Assembly: GCF_001592285.1 (NCBI RefSeq)
Contig: NZ_BCWQ01000001.1
Coordinates: 248,001-312,000 of the forward strand
DNA: 64,000 nt
From: Hydrogenophaga pseudoflava NBRC 102511
GTDB taxonomy: Bacteria; Pseudomonadota; Gammaproteobacteria; Burkholderiales; Burkholderiaceae_C
Direction: 5' to 3'
Under the pieces are notes generated by a model. The model did no database searches, was not told the origin of the DNA, and was given only the letters and a program-made list of their open reading frames with translations. The stretch's first letter is position 1. The number at the start of each line of letters is the position of its first letter. Made by a program: the position numbers and the translations under genes. This document shows, piece by piece, positions 38,698-48,264 of the stretch.

Positions 38698-39945
38698 ATG
38701 ACCACCCCCGACACCACAACCCCCGCCCCCCAAAGCAACACCGCCCGCCGCAAGGCACTCACCGGCGTGGCCGCCGCCGTGGCGCTGGCCGCCGTCGGCT
38801 ACGGCGCCTACTGGGCGCTCGTGCTCAATCACTACGAAACCACCGACAACGCCTATGTGCAGGGCAACGTGGTGCAGCTCACCCCGCAGGCCGGCGGCAC
38901 CGTGGTGGCCATCAACGCCAACGACACCGACCACGTCAAGGCCGGCCAGTGGCTGGTTCGCCTGGACCCGGCCGACGCCCAGGTTGCGCTCGACCAGGCC
39001 GAGGCGCAGCTGGCCCAGACCGTGCGCGAGGTGCGCACGCTGTACGCCAACAACCGCACGCTGGCCGCGCAGATCGCCTTGCGCGAGGCCGATCTGGCCC
39101 GCGCCCAGAGCGAGCAGGCCCGGTTGCAGGACGACGTGAACCGCCGCCAGCCGCTGGTGGCCACCGGCGCCGTGGGGCGCGAAGAGTTCAACCACGTCAG
39201 CGCCCAGCTGGCCGCGGCCCGCAGCAGCGCCGAAGCGGCGCGCTCGGCCCTGCTGGCCGCGCGCGAGCAGCTCGCGTCCAGCCAGTCGCTCACCGAGGGG
39301 GTCGCCTTCGACCAGCACCCGAGCGTGCAGCGCGCCGCGGCGCGGGTGCGTGAGGCCTTCCTGGCGCTGCGCCGTGTGGAGGTCCAGGCGCCGGTGGACG
39401 GCTATGTGGCGCGCCGCAATGTGCAGCTCGGCCAGCGCGTGCAGGCCGGCGCACCGCTGCTGTCGGTGATCGCACTCGACCAGGTCTGGGTCGAGGCCAA
39501 CTTCAAGGAAAACCAGCTGCAGAAGCTGCGCCTGGGCCAGCCGGCCGAGCTCACCGCCGACGTGTACGGCTCCAAAGTGGTCTACCACGGCCAGATCGAT
39601 GGCCTCGGCGCCGGCACCGGCGCAGCCTTCGCCCTGCTGCCGGCGCAGAACGCGACCGGCAACTGGATCAAGGTGGTGCAGCGCGTGCCGGTGCGCATCA
39701 AGCTCGATGCCGCCGAGCTCCAGCAGCACCCCTTGCGCGTGGGCCTGTCGATGGAAGCCCGTGTGGATGTGAGCCAGACCGATGGTGGCGTGCTGGCCGC
39801 CGACGCCAGCACCGCAGCCCCGGCCGAGACCAAGGTGTTCGAGCAGGACAGCCGCGAGGCCGATGCCCGCGTGCACCAGATCATCGCGGCCAACAGCGGC
39901 GGCGCCCGTGCCCACGCCGCCGTCGCGGGCGGCAACGGAGCCTGA
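38698..39945 (+). CDS. EmrA-like HlyD family periplasmic adaptor
   Basis: A 415-residue membrane-fusion protein with one N-terminal helix (about residues 22-42), then the biotinyl-lipoyl half HYETTDNAYVQGNVVQLTPQ, a long coiled-coil hairpin at about 95-210, and the second lipoyl half VQAPVDGYVARRNVQLGQRV. This is the EmrA type that works with DHA2 MFS pumps. The ATG at 38698 was chosen because the upstream frame lies in the previous gene. It precedes the pump gene by 2 bp. Confidence 0.92.
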   Translation: MTTPDTTTPAPQSNTARRKALTGVAAAVALAAVGYGAYWALVLNHYETTDNAYVQGNVVQLTPQAGGTVVAINANDTDHVKAGQWLVRLDPADAQVALDQAEAQLAQTVREVRTLYANNRTLAAQIALREADLARAQSEQARLQDDVNRRQPLVATGAVGREEFNHVSAQLAAARSSAEAARSALLAAREQLASSQSLTEGVAFDQHPSVQRAAARVREAFLALRRVEVQAPVDGYVARRNVQLGQRVQAGAPLLSVIALDQVWVEANFKENQLQKLRLGQPAELTADVYGSKVVYHGQIDGLGAGTGAAFALLPAQNATGNWIKVVQRVPVRIKLDAAELQQHPLRVGLSMEARVDVSQTDGGVLAADASTAAPAETKVFEQDSREADARVHQIIAANSGGARAHAAVAGGNGA

Positions 39946-39947
39946 TC

Positions 39948-41552
39948 ATGTCGGCCGCCGTCACCGCGCAGCCGGACGCCGCTGCGCCACCACCACCGCC
40001 TTCACCACCCGCGCGGGCAGTGGCCTATCCGCCCCTGCAGGGGCGGGAGCTGGTGCTGGGCACGCTGGCGCTGTCGCTGGCCACGTTCATGAACGTGCTC
40101 GACACCTCCATCGCCAACGTCTCCATCCCCGCCATTGCGGGCGACATGGGCGTGAGCCCGGCCCAGGGCACCTGGGTCATCACCTCGTTCGCGGTGGCCA
40201 ACGCCATTGCCGTGCCGCTGACCGGCTGGCTCACCCAGCGCTTCGGTCAGGTGCGCCTGTTCACCATGAGCGTGCTGCTGTTCGTCGTGGCGTCCTGGCT
40301 CTGCGGCCTGGCGCCCAACATCGAGCTGCTGATCGCCTTCCGCGTGCTGCAGGGTCTGGTGGCCGGTCCCATGATCCCGCTGTCGCAGACCCTGCTGCTG
40401 GCCAGCTACCCGCCGGCCAAGGCCGGCATGGCGATGGCCATGTGGGGCATGACGGTGCTGGTCGCACCGGTGGCCGGCCCGCTGCTGGGGGGCTGGATCA
40501 CCGACAACATCTCCTGGCCCTGGATCTTCTACATCAACATCCCGGTGGGCATCTTCGCCGCCGCCCTGACCTGGTCGATCTATCACAAGCGCGACCCGGG
40601 GCCGCGCCGCGTGCCGCTGGACGTGGTGGGCCTGCTGCTGCTGGTGCTGTTCGTCGGGACCATGCAGATCATGATCGACAAGGGCAAGGAGCTCGACTGG
40701 TTCGAGTCCGGCGAGATCATCGCCCTGACCGTGGTGTCGGTGGTCAGCTTCCTGTTCTTCCTGGCCTGGGAACTGACCGACCAGCACCCCATCGTCGAAC
40801 TGCGCCTCTTCGCGCGGCGCAACTTCCTCACCGGCACACTCTCGCTATCGGTGGCCTATGGTCTGTTCTTCGGCAACGTGGTGCTACTGCCGCTGTGGCT
40901 GCAGCAGTTCATGGGCTACACCGCCACCTGGGCCGGCCTGGCCACGGCGCCGGTGGGGCTGCTGGCCATCGTGCTCTCGCCCTGGGTCGGCAAGAACGTC
41001 GCTCGCATCGACCCCCGCAAGCTCGCCACCGTGGCCTTCGTGGGCTTTGGGGTGGTGCTGTGGATGCGCTCGCACTTCAACACCCAGGCCGACTTCACGA
41101 CCATCCTGATCCCGACGGTGTTGCAGGGCGCCGCCATGGCGTTCTTTTTCATCCCGTTGCAGGCCATCGTGTTCTCGGGGCTGACGCCGCAGCAGATGCC
41201 CTCGGCCGCCGGGTTGTCGAACTTTGTGCGCATCACCGCAGGTGCGGTCGGCACCTCGCTGTTCACCACCCTGTGGGACAACCGTGCCGCCATGCACCAT
41301 GCCCAACTGGTTGAAGCCGTGCACAGCGGCAGCGTCACCGCCGTTGGCACCCTGGACCAGCTCATGGCCGCCGGCATGAGCCGTGAGCAGGCGCTGGCCA
41401 GCGTTGACCGCATCCTCAGCCAGCAGGCCTACACCCTCGCGGTGACCGACCTGTTCTATCTGTCGTCGGGCCTGTTTTTCCTGCTGGTCTGCGTGGTGTG
41501 GCTTTCCAGGCCTGCGCGCGGTTCTGCGGGCGGGGGCGGCGGGGCGCATTGA
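39948..41552 (+). CDS. EmrB-like DHA2 family MFS drug efflux pump
   Basis: A 534-residue inner-membrane proton antiporter with 14 predicted helices. Motif C-like LVAPVAGPLLGGWI and the first-helix motif LDTSIANVSIPAIAGDMG are typical of DHA2/EmrB. The N-terminal cytoplasmic tail is Pro/Ala-rich. With the adaptor and the NodT-type channel it forms a pump crossing both membranes, probably for hydrophobic toxic compounds. A GC-rich hairpin follows the gene. Confidence 0.93.
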   Translation: MSAAVTAQPDAAAPPPPPSPPARAVAYPPLQGRELVLGTLALSLATFMNVLDTSIANVSIPAIAGDMGVSPAQGTWVITSFAVANAIAVPLTGWLTQRFGQVRLFTMSVLLFVVASWLCGLAPNIELLIAFRVLQGLVAGPMIPLSQTLLLASYPPAKAGMAMAMWGMTVLVAPVAGPLLGGWITDNISWPWIFYINIPVGIFAAALTWSIYHKRDPGPRRVPLDVVGLLLLVLFVGTMQIMIDKGKELDWFESGEIIALTVVSVVSFLFFLAWELTDQHPIVELRLFARRNFLTGTLSLSVAYGLFFGNVVLLPLWLQQFMGYTATWAGLATAPVGLLAIVLSPWVGKNVARIDPRKLATVAFVGFGVVLWMRSHFNTQADFTTILIPTVLQGAAMAFFFIPLQAIVFSGLTPQQMPSAAGLSNFVRITAGAVGTSLFTTLWDNRAAMHHAQLVEAVHSGSVTAVGTLDQLMAAGMSREQALASVDRILSQQAYTLAVTDLFYLSSGLFFLLVCVVWLSRPARGSAGGGGGAH

Positions 41553-41565
41553 CGCCCGCAGCAGG

Positions 41566-41593
41566 TGCAGCGCGGCAGGGCCGCCGCGCTGCA
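41566..41593 (+). other. Strong hairpin between the efflux operon and the next gene
   Basis: A perfect 10-bp GC-rich stem (41566-41575 with 41584-41593) with an 8-nt loop. There is no T-run after it, so it is not a classical terminator on the plus strand. It sits 13 bp before the start at 41607 and could stabilise the 3' end of the upstream mRNA or limit translation of the next gene. Confidence 0.5.
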
Positions 41594-41606
41594 TGAGAAT
41601 GGCGGC

Positions 41607-42050
41607 ATGGACGCATACCTGCTGATCGGCAACGCCAACACCCGCAAGACCTCCGTCATCCGCAGCCTCACCGGCTGCTTCAACCGCAGCGTGCGCGACA
41701 TCCAGCTGCAATCGGGCAAACCGGTGCGCTTCTATGCCCGCGTCGGCGCGCTGCAGAACACCCGCACGACGCTGGACGACTTTGTCCAGGAGGTGAACCG
41801 TTCGCGCTGCCAGGCGGTGCTGTTCGCCCTGTTGCCGAATGCCGTGCACACCGACCTCATGGGCTACCCCGACGCGCAGACCTATGTGGCCGGTCTGCGC
41901 GAGCGGGGCTGGCGCATCAAGGGCGTGGCCGTGCTGGGGCAGGACGGTGGCGGCGTGCGTGCGACCAACCTGCGCCAGTACATCCAGGCCGGCACCGCGC
42001 CGGTCAACGTCACGGCCCGCGAGGTGCGCGCCCAGTTCGGCTGGCTCTGA
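41607..42050 (+). CDS. Hypothetical protein with P-loop-like N-terminus
   Basis: A 147-residue protein not recognised as a named family. It opens with a beta strand and a loop, [20 protein letters not shown], which looks like a Walker A site (G-x5-K14-T15) lacking the usual glycine before the lysine. A strand near residues 66-75 ([13 protein letters not shown]) could be the next core strand. No clear Walker B is seen. The ATG at 41607 fits the compact domain better than the upstream in-frame ATG at 41565, which lies before the hairpin. Function unknown. Confidence 0.65.
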   Translation: MDAYLLIGNANTRKTSVIRSLTGCFNRSVRDIQLQSGKPVRFYARVGALQNTRTTLDDFVQEVNRSRCQAVLFALLPNAVHTDLMGYPDAQTYVAGLRERGWRIKGVAVLGQDGGGVRATNLRQYIQAGTAPVNVTAREVRAQFGWL

Positions 42051-42129
42051 TCGCCGCCACAGGGCCGCGCGGTCAGAATCGGTAGGCACCCGCCACGCGG
42101 TGCGTTTTCAACTCAAACGGAGCACACAG

Positions 42130-42477
42130 ATGGGCTGGTTTTCCAAAAGCACCGACGGTTTTTTCCTGTCTACCACCACGCCGCCGGACATCAGGCAGAG
42201 CCAGTATCTGGGTGTGGTCAACGGCGAGGCCATCATCGGCGCCAATATCTTCCGCGACATGTTCTCGTCAGTGCGCGACGTGGTCGGCGGCCGGGCCGGG
42301 GGCTATGAGCGGGCGCTGTCGGGCGCGCGCGATGCCGCGCTGGAAGGCCTGATCGAGGCTGCGAAAGAACTGGGCGCCAACGGCGTGATCGGCATCGACT
42401 TCGACTACGAGGTCATGGGCGAGACCAACGGGATGATGATGGTCGCGGTCAGCGGGACGGCGGTGAAGCTGGGGTGA
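42130..42477 (+). CDS. YbjQ/UPF0145 family protein
   Basis: A 115-residue protein of the YbjQ family, which has also been described as putative heavy-metal-binding. The segments [33 protein letters not shown] and [17 protein letters not shown] match the family. The fold forms pentamers in known structures; the function is not established. It is convergent with mltB, and its last 29 bp overlap the mltB 3' end on the other strand. Confidence 0.85.
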   Translation: MGWFSKSTDGFFLSTTTPPDIRQSQYLGVVNGEAIIGANIFRDMFSSVRDVVGGRAGGYERALSGARDAALEGLIEAAKELGANGVIGIDFDYEVMGETNGMMMVAVSGTAVKLG

Positions 42478-43720
42478 TCTCCGCGGCAGGCGCTGTAGGC
42501 GCTGCAGGCGGCGTCTCGGCGCGCAGCGCCTGCAGCAGCTTCATCCCGCCCCGCCCGTTGACCTCCTGCCCCAGCCGCTCCTGCTCGGCGCGGATCGCGT
42601 TGCGGCTTTTGTCGCCGAGCATGCCGTCGACCAGACCCACGTCGTGGCCTGCGAGCAGCAGCAGGACCTGCAGTTCGCGCCGTTCGGCGCGTGAGAGGCC
42701 GGGGTCGTCGGTGGGCCAGGGGGTGGTGAACGGGCCGGCGCCGCGCAGGCGGTCGCTCAGGTGGGCAATGGCCAGGCCGTAGCTTTCGGCGGCGTTGTAG
42801 CTGTAGATCGCGTCGAAGTTTTTGAACACCAGGAAGGCCGGGCCCGTGGGGCCGGCCGGCGTCATCAGGCCGGCGCTGCCCAGGCCCGCGGGCAGCGCCG
42901 AGCCATCGACCTTGAGCAGCCCGCGCGCCGCCCATTCGCTGATCGGCCGCTTGCTGCGCCGGCCTTCACCGTCGGTGCTGAAACCGGGCGGCAGTTGCAC
43001 CTCGAAGCCCCAGGGCTGGCCGCTCTGCCAGCCGGCCTTGGCCAGAAAGTTGGCGGTGGAGGCCAGCGCATCGGCGGTGTTGTCCATCAGGTCGCGCTTG
43101 CCGTCGCCGTCGCCATCCACGGCCAGGCGCTCGAACGTGCTGGGCATGAACTGCGTGTGGCCGAAGGCGCCGGCCCAGGAGCCGAGCAGGCGCTCGGGCG
43201 CGATGTGGCCGGCCTGCAGGATGCGCATGGCCGAGTACAGCTCGCCCTGGAAGAAGCTCTGGCGCCGGCCGTAGCACGACAGCGTGCCCAGCGCCTGCAC
43301 CAGCGGGTACTTGCCCTGGCTCTGGCCGAAGTTGCTCTCCACGCCCCAGACCGCGACCACGGTGGCCGGGTCGACGCCAAAACGCTGCTGCACCCGTTCG
43401 AGCACTGCCGCGTGCTGCTGCAACATGGTCTGGCCCTGCTGCACGCGCTCGTCGTCGACCAGGCCGCTGAGGTAGTCCCAGATCGGCATGCTGAACTCGG
43501 GCTGGTAGTTCAGCTTGTCGATCACGCTCATGTCGGGCGCAAGGTCGCGTGTGAGGAAGCGGAAGGTGGTTTCCGACACGCCCTCGCGGCGCGCGGCGTC
43601 GCGCAGGCCGTCGAGGCACCGGGTGAACTCGGGCGGGATGCTGATGGGTTCGGTCTGCGCGAAGGCGGGCAGGGCGATGGCCAGCGCAGCGGTCGCCAGA
43701 AGCGGGGAGAGGCGGTTCAT
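42449..43720 (-). CDS. mltB: Lytic murein transglycosylase B with C-terminal peptidoglycan-binding domain
   Basis: A 423-residue periplasmic enzyme that cleaves peptidoglycan to 1,6-anhydro muropeptides. It has a Sec signal peptide (cleavage after LPAFA), not a lipobox, so it is soluble. The SLT/MltB domain has the catalytic Glu in [16 protein letters not shown] and the motif [16 protein letters not shown]_binding_1 domain near residues 345-395 contains [20 protein letters not shown]. The last residues are Ala/Pro-rich. It lies 16 bp after the nuclease gene and may be cotranscribed with it. Confidence 0.92.
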   Translation of the reverse strand: MNRLSPLLATAALAIALPAFAQTEPISIPPEFTRCLDGLRDAARREGVSETTFRFLTRDLAPDMSVIDKLNYQPEFSMPIWDYLSGLVDDERVQQGQTMLQQHAAVLERVQQRFGVDPATVVAVWGVESNFGQSQGKYPLVQALGTLSCYGRRQSFFQGELYSAMRILQAGHIAPERLLGSWAGAFGHTQFMPSTFERLAVDGDGDGKRDLMDNTADALASTANFLAKAGWQSGQPWGFEVQLPPGFSTDGEGRRSKRPISEWAARGLLKVDGSALPAGLGSAGLMTPAGPTGPAFLVFKNFDAIYSYNAAESYGLAIAHLSDRLRGAGPFTTPWPTDDPGLSRAERRELQVLLLLAGHDVGLVDGMLGDKSRNAIRAEQERLGQEVNGRGGMKLLQALRAETPPAAPTAPAAEITPASPPSR

Positions 43721-43736
43721 GAAAACGGAAAAGGAA

Positions 43737-45101
43737 TCAGACGGCCCAGGTGGAACCGTGTTCGGGAACGAGGGCGCGCCAGCCGAGCTCGCGCTCGATG
43801 CGCTGGCGCAGCGCGTCGGAGGCGCCCGGGTCGCCGTGCGTGACGAACACGCGGTGCGGCGCGTGCGGTGAGGCGCGCAGCCAGTCCATGAGCTGGCTGG
43901 CGTCGGCGTGGGCCGAGGCGGACTGCAGCTGCACGACCTCGGCGCGCACCGGCACATCCTGCCCGTGGATGCGGATGGCCTTGCTGCCGCGGGACAGCGA
44001 GTCGCCGCGCGTGCCCGGTGCCTGGTAACCGGTGAGCACCACCATGTTGCGGTGGTGGCCCAGGTAGAGCGCCAGGTGGTGCAGCACGCGGCCGCCGGTG
44101 GCCATGCCGCTGGCCGAGAGGATGACCTTGGGGCCGTGCTGCTGCGCGATGGCCTTGGACTGGTCGACCGAGGTGACCATCTTCGCCACATGCTCCATGT
44201 CGCGGCACTGCGCGGCGTTCAGGCGGTGTTCGCCCAGGTGGCGGTCGTAGAGGTCGGTGGTGTGCACGGCCATCGGGCTGTCGAGATAGATCGGCAGACT
44301 GTGTGGCAGCACGCCGTTGGCCTTGAGCAGCGCGACGGCGTGCAGGATCTCCTGTGCGCGGCCGACGGCAAACACCGGCAGCACGGCGGTGCCGCCGCGC
44401 GCGGCCACGCGCTGCAGGGCCGGGCCAAGTTCGGCCAGCACGTCTTCGTCCGGGTGCTCGCGGTCACCGTAGGTGGACTCGATCACCACCGCGTCGGCGG
44501 CGGGTGGCTTATCGGGCGGCAGCATCAGCATGTCGTCGGGTCGGCCCAGGTCGCCCGAGAACAGGATCTTCTTGCCGCCCACCTCCAGCAGCAGGCTGGC
44601 CGCACCGAGGATGTGCCCGGCGCGGATGAAGCGGGCCGTCCAGCCGTGCAGCGGCTCGAAGGCGCGGTCCATCGGCACGGTGTGCAGCAGCTTGAGCGAA
44701 TCGAGCGCGTCGGCCTCGGTGTAGAGCGGCAGGGCGGGCGCGTGTTTGCTGAAACCCTTGCGGTTGGCGAAGGCCGCGTCTTCTTCCTGGATGTGGCCGC
44801 TGTCGGGCAGCAGGATCTGCGCGAGGTCGCGCGTGGCCGTCGTGCACCAGACCTTGCCGTGGAAGCCTTCCTTGGCGAGCAGTGGCAGGTAGCCGCTGTG
44901 GTCCAGGTGCGCGTGCGTCAGCAGCACGGCGCCGATGTGGTTGGGCAGCACCGGCAGCGGGTCGCGGTTGCGCAGGCGCAGCTGCTTGTAGCCCTGGAAC
45001 AGGCCACAGTCGATCAGCAGGCTCTGGCCGTTGAACTCGACGAGGTATTTGGAGCCGGTGACCGTGCCCGCGGCACCGAGGAAGCGGATGTGGACGTTCA
45101 T
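43737..45101 (-). CDS. MBL-fold beta-CASP ribonuclease-like protein
   Basis: A 454-residue metallo-beta-lactamase-fold protein of the YSH1/RNase J-like beta-CASP group. The metal motif is THAHLDHSGYLP, followed by SGDLGRPDD, the beta-CASP segment ILSASGMATGGRVLHHLALY and the terminal SASAHADASQLMDWL of the RMMBL domain. It resembles TTHA0252-type RNA endonucleases. The ATG at 45101 (MNVHIRFLGAAGTVTGS) is the family-like start; another ATG three codons upstream is possible. Confidence 0.9.
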   Translation of the reverse strand: MNVHIRFLGAAGTVTGSKYLVEFNGQSLLIDCGLFQGYKQLRLRNRDPLPVLPNHIGAVLLTHAHLDHSGYLPLLAKEGFHGKVWCTTATRDLAQILLPDSGHIQEEDAAFANRKGFSKHAPALPLYTEADALDSLKLLHTVPMDRAFEPLHGWTARFIRAGHILGAASLLLEVGGKKILFSGDLGRPDDMLMLPPDKPPAADAVVIESTYGDREHPDEDVLAELGPALQRVAARGGTAVLPVFAVGRAQEILHAVALLKANGVLPHSLPIYLDSPMAVHTTDLYDRHLGEHRLNAAQCRDMEHVAKMVTSVDQSKAIAQQHGPKVILSASGMATGGRVLHHLALYLGHHRNMVVLTGYQAPGTRGDSLSRGSKAIRIHGQDVPVRAEVVQLQSASAHADASQLMDWLRASPHAPHRVFVTHGDPGASDALRQRIERELGWRALVPEHGSTWAV

Positions 45102-45127
45102 GCGGGGCATGTTACCCCGCAGGGGGC

Positions 45128-46150
45128 TCAGGACAGTGTCTCGGAGAGCAGCAGCATGAAGATGAAGCCCGCCATGAGGGTCACCGAGGCCATGCCCTCG
45201 AAGCCGTTGCGGTGCGTCTCGGGAATGATCTCGTGGCTGACCACGAACAGCATGGCGCCGGCCGCGACCGCCAGGCCCACCGGGTAGAAGGCCGGCAGGC
45301 TGCCGAGCACGGCCAGACCCACGATGGCGCCGAAGGGCTCGGCCAGGCCGGTGAGCGCGGCCACAGCCCACGAGCGGCCGGCGCTCTGGCCGAGGGTGCG
45401 CAAGGCCATGGCGACGATCAGGCCCTCGGGCATGTTCTGCAGCCCGATGGCCAGCGCCACCGGGGCACCCGCGTTCACCGCCACGCCCCCGTCCATCCCC
45501 AGGGCGCTGCCCGCATAGGCGGCGCCCACGGCCAGGCCTTCGGGCACGTTGTGGATCAGGATGGCCAGCACCATCAGCCAGGCGCGCTGGCCGGCGGTGT
45601 GTTCGTCCGTTTGCGGCATGGCGTGGCCGGCGGCCGCAGGCGGCAGCACGGCGTGTTCGTGCGGCGTGAAGCGGTCGATGGCGAGCATCAGCGCCATGCC
45701 CAGGGCCAGGCCCAGCGCGGTGAGGCCGGCGGCGCCGGCCGCGCCGGAGCCCGTGGCGGCCATGAGCGCGCGGCCCGCGTCCAGCGAGGGCAGCAGCAGC
45801 GCGAAGAAGGCCGCGGCCAGCATCACGCCCGCCGCGAAGGCCATGAAGGCCGCTTCCTGCCGCTTGCCCAGGCGCTCCACCAGAAAGACGGGCAGGGCGC
45901 CCACCGCGGTGGCCAGGGCCGCGAGCAGCGAGGCCTGCACCCCGGCCGTCATGCCGCTGCTGGCGCCGGTGGCGTCCCACCAGAGGCGGGTGGGGGTCCA
46001 GAAGGTGCTGCCCGCGGCCAGCCCAGCCATCAGCAGCAGGCCCGCGCCCAGGGCCAGCAGGGCGTTGCGCAGCGCATGCGGCGGCACCGGCAGTTCCAGC
46101 TGCTGCATCTGCAACCAGACGGGGCGGACTTGGCGGATCAGGGCGGTCAT
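45128..46150 (-). CDS. ZIP family divalent metal transporter
   Basis: A 340-residue inner-membrane protein with about eight helices. The ZIP signatures HNVPEGLAVGAAYAG (TM4) and GLQNMPEGLIVAMALR (TM5) carry the metal-binding H/N/E residues. A cytoplasmic His-bearing loop (FTPHEHAVLPP...DEHTAG) lies between TM3 and TM4. It probably imports zinc or related metals; GufA/ZupT-like members vary. The ATG at 46150 was taken; an ATG seven codons upstream is also in frame. Likely first gene of a minus-strand group with the nuclease. Confidence 0.9.
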   Translation of the reverse strand: MTALIRQVRPVWLQMQQLELPVPPHALRNALLALGAGLLLMAGLAAGSTFWTPTRLWWDATGASSGMTAGVQASLLAALATAVGALPVFLVERLGKRQEAAFMAFAAGVMLAAAFFALLLPSLDAGRALMAATGSGAAGAAGLTALGLALGMALMLAIDRFTPHEHAVLPPAAAGHAMPQTDEHTAGQRAWLMVLAILIHNVPEGLAVGAAYAGSALGMDGGVAVNAGAPVALAIGLQNMPEGLIVAMALRTLGQSAGRSWAVAALTGLAEPFGAIVGLAVLGSLPAFYPVGLAVAAGAMLFVVSHEIIPETHRNGFEGMASVTLMAGFIFMLLLSETLS

Positions 46151-46261
46151 GGCGGTTCTCCAGCGAGGCAATCGGCAATGGCTGGTAGTTTGTCAAAAAC
46201 TATCGATTGAGACCATTTGATTGTCCGAATGAACGCGATAGACGGCTGTGGTGAGGTTGCT

Positions 46262-46286
46262 CAGTTGATTTGGTAATAAACAACTG
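46262..46286. promoter_or_regulatory. Inverted repeat in the AT-rich region before the first sulfate-binding gene
   Basis: CAGTTG at 46262-46267 pairs with CAACTG at 46281-46286. The 10-mer TAATAAACAA (46274-46283) recurs at 57869-57878, and ATTCGTTCC (46294-46302) recurs at 51715-51723, both near other sulfur genes. This 211-bp gap is AT-rich against its surroundings and is a candidate CysB-type activator site. The assignment is inference. Confidence 0.4.
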
Positions 46287-46361
46287 AAAACGTATTCGTT
46301 CCAGTTTTGATGGCCGGCTTTCATGATCCGCTCCCTTGATCACCCCATCCGGAGCAACACC

Positions 46362-47381
46362 ATGAACACCCGCCGCCACTTCACCACTTCGCTGATCGCA
46401 GCCGCCGCGCTGACCGCCGCCACCGGCGCCGCCTGGGCCCAGCCCGCCCCCGTGACCCTGCTCAACGTGTCGTACGACCCGACCCGCGAGCTGTACGTGG
46501 AATTCAACGCCGCTTTCGCCAAGGCCTGGAAGGCCAGGACCGGCCAGGACGTGACCATCAAGCAGAGCCACGGCGGCTCGGGCAAGCAGGCCCGTTCCAT
46601 CATCGACGGGCTGGACGCCGACGTCGCCACCCTGGCCCTGGCCGGCGACACCGACGCGCTGCACACCAACGGCGGCTGGATCCCCAAGGACTGGCAGAAG
46701 CGCCTGCCACACAACAGCACGCCCTACGCCTCCACCATCATCCTGGCCGTGCGCGCGGGCAACCCCAAGGGCATCAAGGACTGGGACGACCTGGTCCGCC
46801 CCGACGTCAAGGTCATCACGCCCAACCCCAAGACCTCGGGCGGCGCCCGCTGGAACTACCTGGCGGCCTGGGAATTCGCCAAGCGCAAGTTCGGCAGTGA
46901 GGCCAAGGCCAAGGAATTCGTGGCCAAGCTGTACGGCAACGTGCCCGTGCTCGACACCGGCGCCCGCGGCTCCACCATCACCTTCGCGCAGCGCAACCAG
47001 GGCGACGTGCTGATCGCCTGGGAGAACGAGGCCTACCTGCTGGAGAAGGAGTTCAACACCAGGTTCGACGTGGTCTACCCCTCGCTGTCCATCCTGGCCG
47101 AGCCGGCGGTAACCGTGGTCGACAGGAACGTGGACAAGAAGGGCACCCGCGCCGTGGCCACCGCTTACCTGGAGTACCTGTACACCGAAGAAGGCCAGGA
47201 CATCATCGGCAAGCACTTCTACCGCCCGGTGGTCTCGGCCAAGGCCCAGGCCAAGTACGGCCAGCAGTTCCCCAAGCTCAACCTGTTCAGGATCGACGAG
47301 GCCTTCGGCGGCTGGGAGAAGGCGGCCAAGGAGCACTTCGCCGATGGCGCGTCGTTTGACCAGATCTACACCCGCAAATAA
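46362..47381 (+). CDS. sbp: Sulfate ABC transporter substrate-binding protein (separate from cysTWA)
   Basis: A 339-residue periplasmic protein. The signal peptide ends near AAWA (residue 26). [20 protein letters not shown] and [20 protein letters not shown] are hallmarks of sulfate/thiosulfate-binding proteins, followed by [19 protein letters not shown]. It lies 15 kb from the cysTWA permease genes and probably shares them. It starts a plus-strand group with ssuE, ssuF and the LysR regulator. The ATG at 46362 gives the proper signal peptide. Confidence 0.95.
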   Translation: MNTRRHFTTSLIAAAALTAATGAAWAQPAPVTLLNVSYDPTRELYVEFNAAFAKAWKARTGQDVTIKQSHGGSGKQARSIIDGLDADVATLALAGDTDALHTNGGWIPKDWQKRLPHNSTPYASTIILAVRAGNPKGIKDWDDLVRPDVKVITPNPKTSGGARWNYLAAWEFAKRKFGSEAKAKEFVAKLYGNVPVLDTGARGSTITFAQRNQGDVLIAWENEAYLLEKEFNTRFDVVYPSLSILAEPAVTVVDRNVDKKGTRAVATAYLEYLYTEEGQDIIGKHFYRPVVSAKAQAKYGQQFPKLNLFRIDEAFGGWEKAAKEHFADGASFDQIYTRK

Positions 47382-47423
47382 GGCGCCGCACAGTCTGCGG
47401 TCACACACCTCAGGGAGTTCTTC

Positions 47424-48020
47424 ATGTCCGTACTGCTGATCGCCGGCAGCCCCACCGAACACTCGCGCTCGGCCACGTTGCTGGACGGTGTGGCGGAGCG
47501 CCTGCACGCCGCGGTCGACGACCGGCGCCTGCGCGTCGAGCGCCTGCGCATCCGCGACCTCTCGCCGCAGGCGCTGCTGCTGGCCGATTGGGGCCACGCC
47601 AGCGTGGTGCGCGCCATCGAGCAGGTGGCCAACGCCCGTGCGCTGGTGATCGCCACGCCGGTCTACAAGGCCGCCTACAGCGGCGTGCTCAAGGTGTTTC
47701 TGGACCTGCTGCCGCAGACCGCGCTCAAGGGCAAGGCGGTGCTGCCCATCGCCACCGGCGGCAGTCCGCACCACATGCTGGCGCTGGACTACGCGTTGCG
47801 GCCGGTGCTGCAGTCGCTCGGCGCGCGCCACATCCTGCCGGGGGTGTACGCCTCCGACGCGCAGATTCCGAAGGATGAGGCGGGCGACTACCAGATCGGC
47901 GGCGAGATCGCCCAGCGACTGGACGACGCCACGCACACCCTGCTGCAGGAGGGGCTGCGACTGTCTGCGGTGCCCGTGCCCCGTCCCGTGCCTTTTTCAC
48001 AGGCGCTCTACAGCGTCTGA
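47424..48020 (+). CDS. ssuE: NADPH-dependent FMN reductase SsuE-like
   Basis: A 198-residue flavodoxin-fold enzyme that supplies reduced FMN to sulfur monooxygenases. The FMN-binding start VLLIAGSPTEHSRSATLL, the segment ALVIATPVYKAAYSGVLKVF and the later LPIATGGSPHHMLALDYALR are SsuE-like. The usual partner SsuD is not in the window; the LLM monooxygenase at 49259-50629 may take the reduced flavin instead. It is followed 26 bp later by the Mop-domain gene. Confidence 0.9.
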   Translation: MSVLLIAGSPTEHSRSATLLDGVAERLHAAVDDRRLRVERLRIRDLSPQALLLADWGHASVVRAIEQVANARALVIATPVYKAAYSGVLKVFLDLLPQTALKGKAVLPIATGGSPHHMLALDYALRPVLQSLGARHILPGVYASDAQIPKDEAGDYQIGGEIAQRLDDATHTLLQEGLRLSAVPVPRPVPFSQALYSV

Positions 48021-48046
48021 CCACTTTTTTCAAAGGAGCTTCTGTC

Positions 48047-48262
48047 ATGTCCATTCAAGCCATCAACGTCCGCAACCAGTTCCGCGGCAAGGTCAAGGAA
48101 ATCATCAAGGGCGACGTCGTGTCCGAGGTCGATGTCGAGACACCCTGGGGCGTCGTGACCTCGGTCATCACCACCCGCTCGGTGGTCGACTTGGGGCTGG
48201 CCGTGGGGTCCGACGTGGTCGCGCTGGTCAAGTCCACCGAGGTGTCCATCGCCAAGGTCTGA
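48047..48262 (+). CDS. ssuF: Small Mop/TOBE-domain protein, SsuF-like
   Basis: A 71-residue single TOBE (Mop) domain: INVRNQFRGKVKEIIKGDVV then TSVITTRSVVDLGLAVGSDV and ALVKSTEVSIAKV. Such proteins bind molybdate-like oxyanions and form oligomers. SsuF of Pseudomonas putida has the same size and lies in the ssu operon, where it is needed for growth on sulfonates; its exact role is not settled. Its place between ssuE and a CysB-type regulator supports this name. A strong AAGGAG ribosome site precedes it. Confidence 0.85.
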   Translation: MSIQAINVRNQFRGKVKEIIKGDVVSEVDVETPWGVVTSVITTRSVVDLGLAVGSDVVALVKSTEVSIAKV

Positions 48263-48264
48263 GG

